14,174 nucleotides of DNA from DASZZV01 sp035544835 (GTDB lineage Bacteria; Acidobacteriota; Thermoanaerobaculia; Gp7-AA8). Location: NCBI GenBank assembly GCA_035544835.1, contig DASZZV010000430.1, positions 1 to 14,174 on the forward strand, written 5' to 3'. Below are positions 1 to 6,394 of this stretch, in pieces. Below the pieces are notes generated by a model, which ran no database searches, was not told where the DNA came from, and worked only from the letters and a program-made list of their open reading frames with translations. The position numbers were made by a program, and so were the translations under genes. Every line of letters starts with the position of its first letter. Positions within the stretch are counted from its first letter, which is position 1.

Positions 1-174
1 CCATCGTGGTGCTCGCAAACATTTTCGATTGCCAAGGGTCTAAGGCCCCCGCCCAGATCCCTCGCTGCGGCTCGGGATGACACCCACTCAGTTTCTTTTC
101 TCAGTGGCAGCGCGCACGCTGTCCCTTGCTCAGGATGACAACGTTCCCGGATCGCTCAGGTTCCTGTGAGGCTT
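1..174. other. Non-coding edge with short REP-like hairpins
   Basis: No convincing gene is seen here. Around 56-81 there is a short imperfect hairpin (ATCCC...GGGAT), and around 119-140 a related CCTTGCTCAGGATGACA stretch. Both resemble dispersed ATCCCT...GGGATGAC palindromes that I recall from many environmental bacterial genomes (recall, not tested). Short overlapping open frames on both strands lack protein-like composition. Confidence 0.4.
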
Positions 175-299
175 CTTGTGTGGCACAGGCACTCTTGCCT
201 GTGTGCCGCGGCGTCGAGCCGTGGCGTTCCTGCTGCAATTCAACAGAGAAGTCGGCCTCGACGGCCGACACACAGGCAAGAGTGCCTGTGCCACACAAG
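175..299. repeat. 31-bp perfect inverted repeat (long hairpin)
   Basis: The arm at 175-205 (begins CTTGTGTGGCACAGG) is the exact reverse complement of 269-299. The 63-nt spacer holds a further partial complement (CGTCGAG at 212-218 with CTCGACG at 257-263), so the whole could fold into one long stem. It lies just past the stop of the DUF4388 gene at 307. There is no T-tract, so it is not a classical intrinsic terminator, although it could block exonucleases or polymerase. It looks like a paired REP/BIME-type element. Confidence 0.9.
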
Positions 300-306
300 G
301 CGATCC

Positions 307-1119
307 TTACACCACGTTCGGGGACAACTCGGTGATCTCAGCTTTCAATTGTTCGGAGATGGCCAGGCCGCGGAGGAGGGAGGTGGTTTTCTCGAATTCG
401 CTGACCATGGTTCGGATGGCGCCGTCGCCATGGCCGCTGCGGATGGCGTCGAGAGCCAGGCTGTAGTGCTTGTCGATGGTCTTCTTGCCGGAGTCGCCGA
501 GGTAGTGCTCGGCGATGTCGCGGATGCGGGTGGCCAGGTCGACTAGCTCACCGCTCTGATCGCTGAACTCGCCGTGTTCACCTTTTTTTTTTAACTGCAC
601 GAGCTCGCCGGTGATCATTCCGTACAGCACTTTCGCCACGTCGAAGGATGATGTTCCGAGAGCTTTCCCGATCTCGACGATGCTGTCGGTGCCGTTGATG
701 CGGGTGACGAGGGTCCACTCCTGGGGGTTGAGCGTCACCTGCTCGTGGCGGTTGTCGCGAGCCATCAGCTCGGGGACCAGATCAACCGAGGAAATCTTCT
801 TGGCCAGAACACGCCACTCGTCGAGACGGCGCGCCGCCTCCATCAGCAGATTCGTGTTCGATTTGCTGATGGTCTGCTTCTGCGGCTCCTCACCCAGGGT
901 GAACTGGAATTCACCCTGATTCCAGATGGCGAGGGCGTAGATCGCTTCCTCACCGATCATATCCGCGACTTCGGCGTGGATCATCTGCCCGTTTTTGAGG
1001 TAGATGAGCCCTCGTTCGCCGTCGCGGGTAAGAGTGAATTTTCCGGTTTTTCCTGAGACGCTGACCAGTTGGATGATGTCTGGTAGCGGGAGTTCTTTGA
1101 GTGACCCTTGGAAAGCCAT
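307..1119 (-). CDS. DUF4388 (PATAN-type) domain protein
   Basis: A 270-residue soluble protein. Residues about 1-95 match the DUF4388/PatA N-terminal pattern: FQGSLKELPLPDIIQLVS, then a strand-rich part with GLIYLKNGQMIHAEV and GEEAIYALAIWNQGEFQF. Proteins with this domain are usually linked to two-component signalling, motility or developmental regulation. Residues about 125-178 look like a winged-helix fold (LNPQEWTLVTRINGTDSIVE), and the C-terminus is helical. The start is supported by an AGGGTGA purine run a few bases upstream of ATG. Oddity: Leu177-Lys180 is encoded by TTA followed by nine A, giving a run of ten A in an otherwise GC-rich gene. The gene stands alone and the exact signal or partner cannot be told from sequence. 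Confidence 0.85.
   Translation of the reverse strand: MAFQGSLKELPLPDIIQLVSVSGKTGKFTLTRDGERGLIYLKNGQMIHAEVADMIGEEAIYALAIWNQGEFQFTLGEEPQKQTISKSNTNLLMEAARRLDEWRVLAKKISSVDLVPELMARDNRHEQVTLNPQEWTLVTRINGTDSIVEIGKALGTSSFDVAKVLYGMITGELVQLKKKGEHGEFSDQSGELVDLATRIRDIAEHYLGDSGKKTIDKHYSLALDAIRSGHGDGAIRTMVSEFEKTTSLLRGLAISEQLKAEITELSPNVV
583..592 (-). other. A10 homopolymer inside the DUF4388 gene (possible slippage site)
   Basis: On the coding strand ten consecutive A precede GGTGAA. Adding one A gives AGG TGA, an immediate stop. Losing one A leads to TAG after about 14 codons. Either slip yields a protein with only the DUF4388 and winged-helix parts. Whether slippage occurs is unknown. Confidence 0.5.
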
Positions 1120-1477
1120 TTCACCCTGCGCTAATCCTTAGCGAGTAGCTCCTTTAGTTACTGAACGGTAACGGTTTTTGAGCGGTACAGCCGGAGCGAA
1201 GCGTAACGCATGCATCGCAGATGGGTCAAGGCAGGATCAGAGACATTGCACGATTGCGCGTTTGCGCGAATGGGTGATTGAAAAGAAAAGGGAGTTGTGA
1301 TTGGAAAACGTGGGCAATGCGCTCCCTTCTCCCCCGAGGGAGAAGGTGGCCGCCGCAGCGGCCGGATGAGGGGCTCGGCGGCGCAAGAACGCAGGATAGG
1401 CTGCACGATTCTGCGGGATGGTACGGCGTAGGGCCGCACGGCGTGCGGCCGGTACCCTTTCCGACGCTTCCGACACG
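1120..1477. other. Intergenic region with REP-like repeats
   Basis: No gene is seen between the DUF4388 start and the DUF2085 stop. The stretch holds the upstream region of DUF4388 (to about 1200), a copy of the CTCCCTTCTCCC/GAGGGAGAAGG repeat with its GC-rich second hairpin (1322-1373), and one arm of the 30-bp inverted repeat (1425-1454). Open frames on either strand are made of repeat sequence. Confidence 0.6.
1322..1373. repeat. REP-like double hairpin, family R1, copy 1
   Basis: The first stem is CTTCTCCC with GGGAGAAG. The second is GGCCGC with GCGGCC (GGTGGCCGCCGCAGCGGCC), followed by GGATGAGGG. This copy has two extra C in the first loop. Similarity to copy 3 at 5734 continues into GGCTCGGYGGCGCAAGA, so the true unit is about 65-70 bp. 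Confidence 0.85.
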
Positions 1478-1582
1478 TCAATCATGAACACTATTCCTGC
1501 CCTCACCACCTTGGTTCGCGGTCGGTTGATCGCCCGCAGTGTCTTCCAAAGCTACCGGCCGCACGCCGTGCGGCCCTACGCC
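1425..1582. repeat. 30-bp inverted repeat of a REP palindrome spanning the DUF2085 stop
   Basis: The arm at 1425-1454 (GGCGTAGGGCCGCACGGCGT...) is the exact reverse complement of 1553-1582. Each arm is itself palindromic (GGCCGCACG/CGTGCGGCC). The right arm lies inside the DUF2085 reading frame and encodes the VGPHGVRPV tail. The left arm lies just beyond the stop codon. The arrangement is typical of a paired REP (BIME-like) at a 3' end. Confidence 0.9.
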
Positions 1583-2017
1583 AATCCTCCGATCAACCCT
1601 GCTCATCGCCCACAACACGCTGCAGCCGGCCATGAGCCCGGTGATGAGCCTCACCGGATTGGTGCTTGACCGCACTCCCACGGCCTGAGAAACGGCATCG
1701 AGAGCCAGCGGCACGATCAACAGAACCGCCACAACGTTCGGCATCACCATCCGCTGCAGTGGGGCAATGAGGGCAAAGGCGATGAGGGCGGCGAGCATGC
1801 CTACGTAGATCCCTGTGCACCGCGCGCAGATCGGCATCGGAGTGCCTTCGATGGTCAGACAGCGGTCGGCAATGCCATGACACAACAGGCGGAACGGCAG
1901 CCGCCAGCGCGGTGACGCGCCATGAGCGACGGCCAGAGTGCAGAGCACGGCCGCCTTCAAGATCAGCAGCGGCATGGCCAGGAACACCACGTTGGCGATG
2001 CGCGCGTTCGCTGTCAT
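1478..2017 (-). CDS. DUF2085 family membrane protein
   Basis: A 179-residue protein whose core matches DUF2085: FRLLCHGIADRCLTIEGTPM, then PICARCTGIYVGMLAALIAF, with the conserved Cys-His and CxxC (CARC) residues that suggest metal binding. Hydrophobic segments lie at about residues 8-27, 68-85, 92-108 and 123-137, so it is a small inner-membrane protein of unknown biochemical role. The start at 2017 is chosen because its ATG overlaps the TGA of the upstream DUF4013 gene (ATGA, 4 bp), which implies translational coupling. The open frame continues further upstream, but there it only shadows the DUF4013 gene. Oddity: about 37 C-terminal residues, from GVGPHGVRPV on, are read from a REP palindrome and look added by repeat insertion. 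Confidence 0.8.
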   Translation of the reverse strand: MTANARIANVVFLAMPLLILKAAVLCTLAVAHGASPRWRLPFRLLCHGIADRCLTIEGTPMPICARCTGIYVGMLAALIAFALIAPLQRMVMPNVVAVLLIVPLALDAVSQAVGVRSSTNPVRLITGLMAGCSVLWAMSRVDRRIGVGPHGVRPVALEDTAGDQPTANQGGEGRNSVHD

Positions 2018-2745
2018 TTCACCGGCGACAGACGATGTGTTTCCGCGAAGGCGTACCCTCCGATGCACATCCCCCAGAAGGCTGTGAAGATGATGCCGAC
2101 GCAGAAGAGAATCACCCCGAACTGGGCGATGAAATTCGCCAGCAGCTGTACCACGATCGACAGCAGATAGTTCGACAGGTTCGTCTTGATGAAGGCGAAG
2201 TTTGCGGCGAAATTGAACCCGTCGGCCATGTTTCCACTGGCGATGACGCGGATGAGCGCCGCCGGAAGCAGAACCCCGATGGCGATGGCAAGAAAGAAAA
2301 TCAAGCACCCCAGGCCGCTCCCGAGCAGGCCAGCCATGGCGGAAACGCCGTCGTTGGCGTGACCGACCGTACTGAGACCGATCATTCCACCGATCATCAC
2401 GCCATAGAGAATCAAAATGGGCAGCGTGTAGACGAGAGCCACCACCAGCAGCTTCATCCCCTCGGCGAAATAGCCACCGAGGTCATCCCAATCCGGGAGC
2501 GGCCGGGCGTTCCCGGCGATGACATTGCGGCACATCCGAGCCAGATATCCGAGCAGAAAAGGGATTCCGATGAGGATGAAGGAGGCCAGGTAGAAAAGCC
2601 CTCCGACCACGATCTTCTTCAGCCATTCCGGATCTTCGAACGCAAACGTGAAACAGCGCGCGAAGTCGATCGTCGTGGTCGATGACGGCGGCCCTGGCGG
2701 CTGATATGGTGGCGGTGGTGGCGGTGTGTAGGGATAGTCCGACAT
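2014..2745 (-). CDS. DUF4013 domain membrane protein
   Basis: A 243-residue integral membrane protein. The N-terminus is a proline-rich cytoplasmic tail (YPYTPPPPPPYQPPGPP), followed by IDFARCFTFAFEDPEWLKKI and GIPFLLGYLARMCRNVIAG, which fits DUF4013. Several hydrophobic segments follow (about residues 47-66, 98-120, 138-163, 190-235), with a PLPDWDD loop typical of the family. Function is unknown. It is the first gene of a two-gene operon with DUF2085, overlapping it by 4 bp. A strong Shine-Dalgarno sequence lies 10 nt before the ATG. Confidence 0.85.
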   Translation of the reverse strand: MSDYPYTPPPPPPYQPPGPPSSTTTIDFARCFTFAFEDPEWLKKIVVGGLFYLASFILIGIPFLLGYLARMCRNVIAGNARPLPDWDDLGGYFAEGMKLLVVALVYTLPILILYGVMIGGMIGLSTVGHANDGVSAMAGLLGSGLGCLIFFLAIAIGVLLPAALIRVIASGNMADGFNFAANFAFIKTNLSNYLLSIVVQLLANFIAQFGVILFCVGIIFTAFWGMCIGGYAFAETHRLSPVK

Positions 2746-2755
2746 TTAGACACTT

Positions 2756-2763
2756 CCTCTCCT
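2756..2763 (-). promoter_or_regulatory. Strong Shine-Dalgarno sequence for the DUF4013 gene
   Basis: AGGAGAGG on the minus strand lies 10 nt before the ATG at 2745 and fixes that start. It contrasts with the leaders of most TA genes later in the window, which lack such a site. Confidence 0.75.
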
Positions 2764-2809
2764 GAGGGAGTTTAGCGCAGACGGTCTACCAGAGCTGAAA
2801 AGACAGAAG

Positions 2810-2861
2810 GCCGTAAGCGACCAGCCCTTCTCCCGAGGGAGAAGGGCTGGTCGCTTACGGC
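2810..2861. repeat. 52-bp near-perfect palindrome between divergent genes
   Basis: Two 25-bp arms are separated by only GA. The arm begins GCCGTAAGCGACCAGCCC and ends TTCTCCC, and the centre is the same TTCTCCC-GA-GGGAGAA core as repeat family R1. Outside it, GAAAAGACA and TGTCTTTTC extend the symmetry after a few mismatches. It sits between the starts of the DUF4013 gene (2745, minus) and the TonB-like gene (2997, plus), so it may insulate the two promoters. Confidence 0.9.
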
Positions 2862-2996
2862 GTCGTGTCTTTTCAATTTTCAATTCGCCGCGCCTGCCCT
2901 TTTACATGAACAATACCTCCGCCCGGGCCCGGACGTCCCAACAGTGGAACAAAACCCACCCTGTGTCCTTTATGACACCCGGAGCCTCGGAATAGA

Positions 2997-3896
2997 TTGC
3001 CACCACCATTCGAATACTTTGATGAGGAGCCCCGGGAGGGTGGAGTCAGCTGGGCCGTCATCATCTCGATCGCTCTGCATATCCTCGGGCTGACCTACCT
3101 GCTCGTCTACAATGCCGCGCCCTACCAGGCTGTGCAGCCACGCCTGCGCTATGTCGACCTCATATCGTCGCCGCAGAAGAAGTTCGTGGAAGCTCCGGGG
3201 GCAAAGGTTCCGCGGGCTACGCCGGACGCCCTCTACTCCGACGCCAACCGTCACGCCGCTACGCCCCATCCGACCGGCGAGAGACGAACTCCCCGGCCCG
3301 GCACGCCCGGCGCTTTCGATCCCGGTTCCCCTGGAGCGGCCGCGGCGGCTTCGTCGTCCGCCGCTTCCGAACCGGGGGCGCGGGGTCAGCAGGGAGTGAC
3401 GCGCGTCAGCGGATCGGGCAGGCAGACCATCGCTGGGTCCGCAGCATCCATCGACTGGAAGGCGGCCATCCGCCAGGCCGGCGAACTGGCCCAGGCCAGC
3501 TATAACGCCTCGTCCTCCGGCTCGTCGGGCAGTGGCTCAGATGGTGGTGAGAGCGGCGACGCCGACACCGGCGCCATCTCGTTTGAGACGCAGTGGTTCG
3601 ACTGGGGCAACTACGCGCAAGGCATGGTGGCGAAGATCAAAGTCAACTGGTACGGCATCATGCCGGAGATCATCAAGACCGGGTTGCGGGGAGTCGTCAC
3701 CATCCGTTTCACCATCCACCGCGAAGGCTCCATCAGCGATATCACCGTCCTCAAGAGCAGCGGCGTCCCGCCCTATGACTTCGCAGCCATGAAAGCGCTC
3801 GAGAAATCGTCCGCGCTCGCTCACCTTCCCGCCAACTTTCCCAAAGAAAGCGAACGCGTCACGGCGATGTTTTACTACAACACGCCGATACGGTGA
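2997..3896 (+). CDS. TonB C-terminal domain protein (energy transducer-like)
   Basis: A 299-residue inner-membrane-anchored periplasmic protein. Residues about 18-38 (WAVIISIALHILGLTYLLVY) form one transmembrane helix after a short cytoplasmic N-terminus. Residues about 70-200 are a low-complexity Pro/Ala/Ser/Gly linker that could span the periplasm. Residues about 205-297 resemble TonB_C: GLRGVVTIRFTIHREGSISD, then VLKSSGVPPYDFAAMKALEK and ALAHLPANFPKESERVTAMF. Such proteins transmit proton-motive energy to outer-membrane receptors or act in related envelope systems. No ExbB/ExbD or receptor gene is present. The start is uncertain: an in-frame stop at 2973-2975 leaves TTG at 2997 as the best choice, with GGAG 12 nt upstream. 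Confidence 0.8.
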   Translation: MPPPFEYFDEEPREGGVSWAVIISIALHILGLTYLLVYNAAPYQAVQPRLRYVDLISSPQKKFVEAPGAKVPRATPDALYSDANRHAATPHPTGERRTPRPGTPGAFDPGSPGAAAAASSSAASEPGARGQQGVTRVSGSGRQTIAGSAASIDWKAAIRQAGELAQASYNASSSGSSGSGSDGGESGDADTGAISFETQWFDWGNYAQGMVAKIKVNWYGIMPEIIKTGLRGVVTIRFTIHREGSISDITVLKSSGVPPYDFAAMKALEKSSALAHLPANFPKESERVTAMFYYNTPIR

Positions 3897-3900
3897 TGCG

Positions 3901-4001
3901 GGGGGATTTCGGATTTCGAATTTCGAATTTAAAAGAGGCAAAGCGCGGTTCGGGTTTTGATTTTAAATTCGAAATCCGAAATCCGAAATTCGAAATCCCC
4001 C
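3901..4001. repeat. Heptamer-arm hairpin, family R2, copy A
   Basis: The left arm is made of GATTTCG/AATTTCG heptamers ending in AATTTAAAA. The spacer begins AGAGGCAAAGCGCGG and ends GTTTTGA. The right arm is TTTTAAATTCGAAATCCGAA and further heptamers. The arms are mutually complementary, giving a long AT-rich stem between the convergent TonB-like and epimerase genes, where it could act as a two-way transcription barrier. Confidence 0.85.
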
Positions 4002-4050
4002 CTCCCTTCTCCCGAGGGAGAAGGTGGCCGCCGCAGCGGCCGGATGAGGG
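4002..4050. repeat. REP-like double hairpin, family R1, copy 2
   Basis: Same unit as at 1322 (CTCCCTTCTCCC/GAGGGAGAAGG, then GGCCGCCGCAGCGGCC and GGATGAGGG). It is inserted exactly between heptamer hairpins A and B. Confidence 0.9.
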
Positions 4051-4089
4051 CTCCGGATGATGCCGTGGGCAAGGCGCGATCTCATCATC

Positions 4090-4202
4090 ATTCGAATTTC
4101 GGGATTTCGAATTTCGAATTTCGAATTTAAAAGAGGCAAAGCGCGGTTCGGGTTTTGATTTTAAATTCGAAATCCGAAATTCGAAATCCGAAATCCGAAA
4201 TC
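4090..4202. repeat. Heptamer-arm hairpin, family R2, copy B
   Basis: Spacer and inner arms match copy A base for base (AATTTAAAAGAGGCAAAGCG and onward to TTTTAAATTCG). Arm lengths differ by whole heptamers, as expected for a variable-number repeat. The element abuts the epimerase stop codon, just as copy E abuts the epimerase fragment at 8674. Confidence 0.85.
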
Positions 4203-5121
4203 ATCTCCTCCGAAACCACTCCACCGTGCGCGAAAGCCCGTCCCGCAACCCCACCGGCTCCGGCAACCCCGCGGCGCGACGCAGCTTCGAGCCATCGAGC
4301 ACGCTCCGCATCTGTTCTCCTCGCTTGGCCGGCGCGTGCTCCGGCTCGACATCGCTGGCGATGATCTCGCGAAGGATCCGATACAGTTCGGCCACCGACG
4401 TCTCGGTCCCTGTTCCGACATTGAACGGCCCGCTGATGTCGAGCTCCAAAGCAGTGACGTTGGCGCGAACCACGTCGTCCACAAACACGTAGTCGCGCGT
4501 CTGCTCCCCGGTGCCATTGATGGTGACCTTCTCGCCGCGCAGCATCTTCCCGAGAAAGATGGCCACCACGCCCGCCTCCCCGTCGGCGCGTTGGCGCGGG
4601 CCGTAGACATTGGCGTAGCGTAGCGCGACGTAGGAGAGTCCGTGCACCTGCTCGAAGTAATGGAGGTAGTGCTCGATAGCCAGTTTCGAACAGCCGTATG
4701 GTGAGAGCGGATGTTGCGGATGATCCTCCCTCTGCGGCGCATGCAGCGGCTCGCCGTAGGTCGCGCCGCCGCTGGAAGCGTAGACGAACCGCTTCATCCC
4801 TTTGGCGCGCGCGGCCTCGAGCAGGCGCAAGGTACCGAGAATGTTGACCTCGGCGTCGAAGGCCGGATCCGCCACCGAGCGCCGCACATCCATCTGCGCA
4901 GCATGATGATTGACGAGGTCCACTCCCCCGCCGATCGCCTCGGCCAGCGCTCGCGGATCCAGGACGCTCCCCTCCACGAACCGCACCTCGGCATTCACGT
5001 TCCCCCGCTCGCCCGAGGAGAGATCGTCCAGCACGGTAACGCTGTGTCCCTGCTGTACATACGCGTCCGCCACCTGCGATCCGATGAACCCGGCCCCGCC
5101 GGTGATCAGGACATTCTTCAT
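4201..5121 (-). CDS. NAD-dependent sugar epimerase (UDP-glucose 4-epimerase-like)
   Basis: A 306-residue cytosolic extended-SDR enzyme of close to normal length. The N-terminal Rossmann fold has GGAGFIGSQVADAYVQQGHS (GxxGxxG) and VLDDLSSGERGNV, which suits NAD binding and a UDP-sugar epimerase or dehydratase. Catalytic residues are visible as the ASSGG serine region and the YGCSK tyrosine-lysine pair. RYANVYGPRQRADGEAGVVA and GEQTRDYVFVDDVVRAN are substrate-side family motifs. Likely role: nucleotide-sugar interconversion for cell-surface glycans; the exact substrate cannot be assigned. The start at 5121 is chosen at MKNVLITGG. The open frame continues upstream but only reads heptamer repeats (FEIRNSKFEIRN). 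CAGAAT lies 6 nt before the ATG and no clear Shine-Dalgarno sequence is present. Confidence 0.9.
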   Translation of the reverse strand: MKNVLITGGAGFIGSQVADAYVQQGHSVTVLDDLSSGERGNVNAEVRFVEGSVLDPRALAEAIGGGVDLVNHHAAQMDVRRSVADPAFDAEVNILGTLRLLEAARAKGMKRFVYASSGGATYGEPLHAPQREDHPQHPLSPYGCSKLAIEHYLHYFEQVHGLSYVALRYANVYGPRQRADGEAGVVAIFLGKMLRGEKVTINGTGEQTRDYVFVDDVVRANVTALELDISGPFNVGTGTETSVAELYRILREIIASDVEPEHAPAKRGEQMRSVLDGSKLRRAAGLPEPVGLRDGLSRTVEWFRRR

Positions 5122-5144
5122 GCCCGCATTCTGCCGCAAGTGAT

Positions 5145-5267
5145 CGGATTTCGGACTTCGAAATTTCGGATTTCGAATTTCGAATTTCGAATTTCGAATT
5201 TCGAATTTAAAAGAGTCAGCGCGAGAAATTGGGTTTGACTTTAAATTCGAAATCCGAAATCCGAACT
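5145..5267. repeat. Heptamer-arm hairpin, family R2, copy C
   Basis: The left arm has about seven ATTTCGR heptamers. The spacer (AAAAGAGTCAGCGCGAGAAA) is diverged from copies A and B, and the right arm is TTTAAATTCGAAATCCGAAA. It lies between the divergent epimerase gene and the MNT remnant, and marks the border between intact and mosaic DNA. Confidence 0.85.
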
Positions 5268-5284
5268 TCCGCCCCGCGGCAACG

Positions 5285-5571
5285 CTGACGCGTGACGACA
5301 TCTCGCGGAAGATCGGCGATCGGCGCCAGGAACTGCACCGATTCGGCGTCTTGAGGCTCTCCCTTTTCGGGTCGTTTGCTCGTGGCGACGCCACCGACTC
5401 GAGCGATGTCGATTTTCTCGTCGATCTCATGCAAACACGTTCCACAACTACATGGGCCTGAAACTCTTCCTCGAGGATCTACTCGGCAGGAAGATCGACC
5501 TCGTGATCACGCGGTCACTCAAGCCCGCGCTACGGGAGAGTGTGCTGCGCGAGGCGCGACTTGTCGCGTGA
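5285..5571 (+). pseudogene. MNT-type nucleotidyltransferase (TA antitoxin) remnant
   Basis: The first frame reads TRDDISRKIGDRRQELHRFG, then RLSLFGSFARGDATDSSDVD and FLVDLM. This carries the GS-x10-DxD nucleotidyltransferase signature (GSFARG...SDVDF) of minimal nucleotidyltransferases that pair with HEPN toxins. Near 5440 the sense shifts by one base into FHNYMGLKLFLEDLLGRKID, then LVITRSLKPALRESVLREAR and LVA-stop, the normal end of the family. No ATG/GTG/TTG exists at the expected start; a CTG stands there. So it has a lost start and one frameshift. In intact systems MntA AMPylates and silences the HEPN RNase. Confidence 0.8.
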
Positions 5572-5641
5572 AGTTCGCGTATATCTCGAGGACATCGCAG
5601 TGGCCTGCGCGAAGATCGTGCGTTACCACAATCTCCCTAGT
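5567..5641 (+). pseudogene. HEPN (DUF86) toxin N-terminal remnant
   Basis: Directly overlapping the end of the MNT remnant, one frame reads REVRVYLEDIAVACAKIVRY, typical of the first helix of DUF86/HEPN toxins. The frame has no usable start codon and ends before the catalytic RxxxxH motif, where a copy of repeat family R3 begins (about 5655). Gene order (MNT then HEPN, overlapping) supports the call. Confidence 0.6.
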
Positions 5642-5660
5642 GGTAATCAACAATTTCATG

Positions 5661-5690
5661 ACTGCGAACTGCAGACGCGACCCTAGGACC
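5661..5690 (+). repeat. R3 (RAYT-end-like) motif, copy 1
   Basis: ACTGCGAACTGCAGACGCGA followed by CCCTAG. The A-rich left part present in other copies is missing. It follows the cut end of the HEPN remnant. Confidence 0.75.
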
Positions 5691-5733
5691 CCTCTAGGAC
5701 CCCTAGGACCCGAAGAGGTCAACCGATGCCCCG

Positions 5734-5782
5734 CTCCCTTCTCCCGAGGGAGAAGGTGGCCGCCGCAGCGGCCGGATGAGGG
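5734..5782. repeat. REP-like double hairpin, family R1, copy 3
   Basis: Same core as copy 2. Similarity with copy 1 extends through GGCTCGGTGGCGCAAGAGCG after the second stem. Confidence 0.9.
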
Positions 5783-5888
5783 CTCGGTGGCGCAAGAGCG
5801 CGATGCACCTTCGCACAATACTAATGAAAGACAGGACAGATTCGATCTCGTACTGCTCGTCAGCGCTGGTGCCATCCCGCCGTACCGA

Positions 5889-5930
5889 GAGTCGCTGCAG
5901 ACGAAGCAATAGGAAGAGGCCTGGCCCCCT
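5889..5930. repeat. Dispersed repeat R4, copy 1
   Basis: A 42-bp element beginning GAGTCGCTGCAGACGAAGCA and ending GAGGCCTGGCCCCCT, nearly identical to 13924-13965. It contains a GGCCTGGCC partial palindrome. Confidence 0.8.
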
Positions 5931-6049
5931 GAAAGTAAATTTCATCGCTGCAGACCAGCGGGAAAGAAGTCTGATACGTAACGATCCTTGAAGTGTCGCC
6001 GAACCTGATCTAAGCTGGTCGGCACAGGTCTAATTGGATCGAGGAGCGC

Positions 6050-6292
6050 ATGCGGGAAATCGGAGTTTACGCGGCCAGGACTCACCTCGCGAGTCTTCTC
6101 GAGAGGGTCGAGAAGGGCGAGCGTTTCGTCATTACGAGGCATGGCCGCGCGGTCGCCGAGCTCGTCCCTGCGAGCCGGCGCGACGTCGCCAGAATCCGGC
6201 GAGCGATCGAGGATCTCAAGGAGTTTCAGAAAACCCACAACCTCGGCGGGAGCTCCGTCCGCACGATGGTCAAAACGGGCCGCAAGCGCTGA
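6050..6292 (+). CDS. Phd/YefM-family antitoxin (VapB-like)
   Basis: An 80-residue DNA-binding antitoxin. The N-terminus, IGVYAARTHLASLLERVEKG then ERFVITRHGRAVAELVP, is the classic Phd/YefM fold (a VGVxEAKxxLSxLLxxVExGE-type pattern). The C-terminal KEFQKTHNLGGSSVRTMVK would wrap the partner toxin. GAGGAG lies 4-9 nt before the ATG, so this gene does have a Shine-Dalgarno sequence. Its stop overlaps the ATG of the VapC remnant (TGATG). It appears intact, while the toxin is cut to about 28 codons. Confidence 0.88.
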   Translation: MREIGVYAARTHLASLLERVEKGERFVITRHGRAVAELVPASRRDVARIRRAIEDLKEFQKTHNLGGSSVRTMVKTGRKR

Positions 6293-6378
6293 TGCCGTTC
6301 GTCGCAGACTGCTCAGTCACGATAGCCTGGGTTTTTCCGGACGAGGCCACGGAGATGACCGCCGCGCTTCGCGAGTAG
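6292..6378 (+). pseudogene. VapC PIN-domain toxin, N-terminal remnant
   Basis: It reads MPFVADCSVTIAWVFPDEAT, then EMTAALRE-stop. The VADxSVTxAWxFPDE start is that of VapC PIN ribonucleases, with the first catalytic Asp (D6) present. A full protein has about 130 residues and three further acidic residues, all absent here. A TAG follows codon 28, and an R3 motif begins about 16 bases later. Confidence 0.85.
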
Positions 6379-6394
6379 CTGGTGTCGCCGATGC

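Larger units (their letters stand above)
5642..6049. other. Repeat-filled gap
   Basis: No gene is supported. In order it holds an R3 motif (5661-5690), three near-tandem CTAGGACCC units (5682-5710), R1 copy 3 (5734-5782), an unassigned stretch, and an R4 copy (5889-5930). The last about 100 bases form the leader of the Phd-type antitoxin. Confidence 0.6.

Noticed and set aside
583..592. Intrinsic terminator T-tract on the plus strand
   Set aside because: There is no preceding stem-loop, and the run lies inside a well-formed minus-strand coding region.
1912..2685. Long plus-strand open frame opposite the DUF4013/DUF2085 genes
   Set aside because: It is antisense to convincing membrane proteins and has low-complexity charged composition typical of shadow frames in GC-rich DNA.
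3901..4202. CRISPR-like array
   Set aside because: The repeated heptamers are contiguous and of microsatellite type, with no unique spacers of uniform length.
5145..5445. In-frame upstream extension of the epimerase with FEIRNSK repeats
   Set aside because: The extension only translates the heptamer repeat (three heptamers keep frame) and the MNT remnant's complement. The Rossmann start MKNVLITGGAGF clearly marks the real N-terminus.
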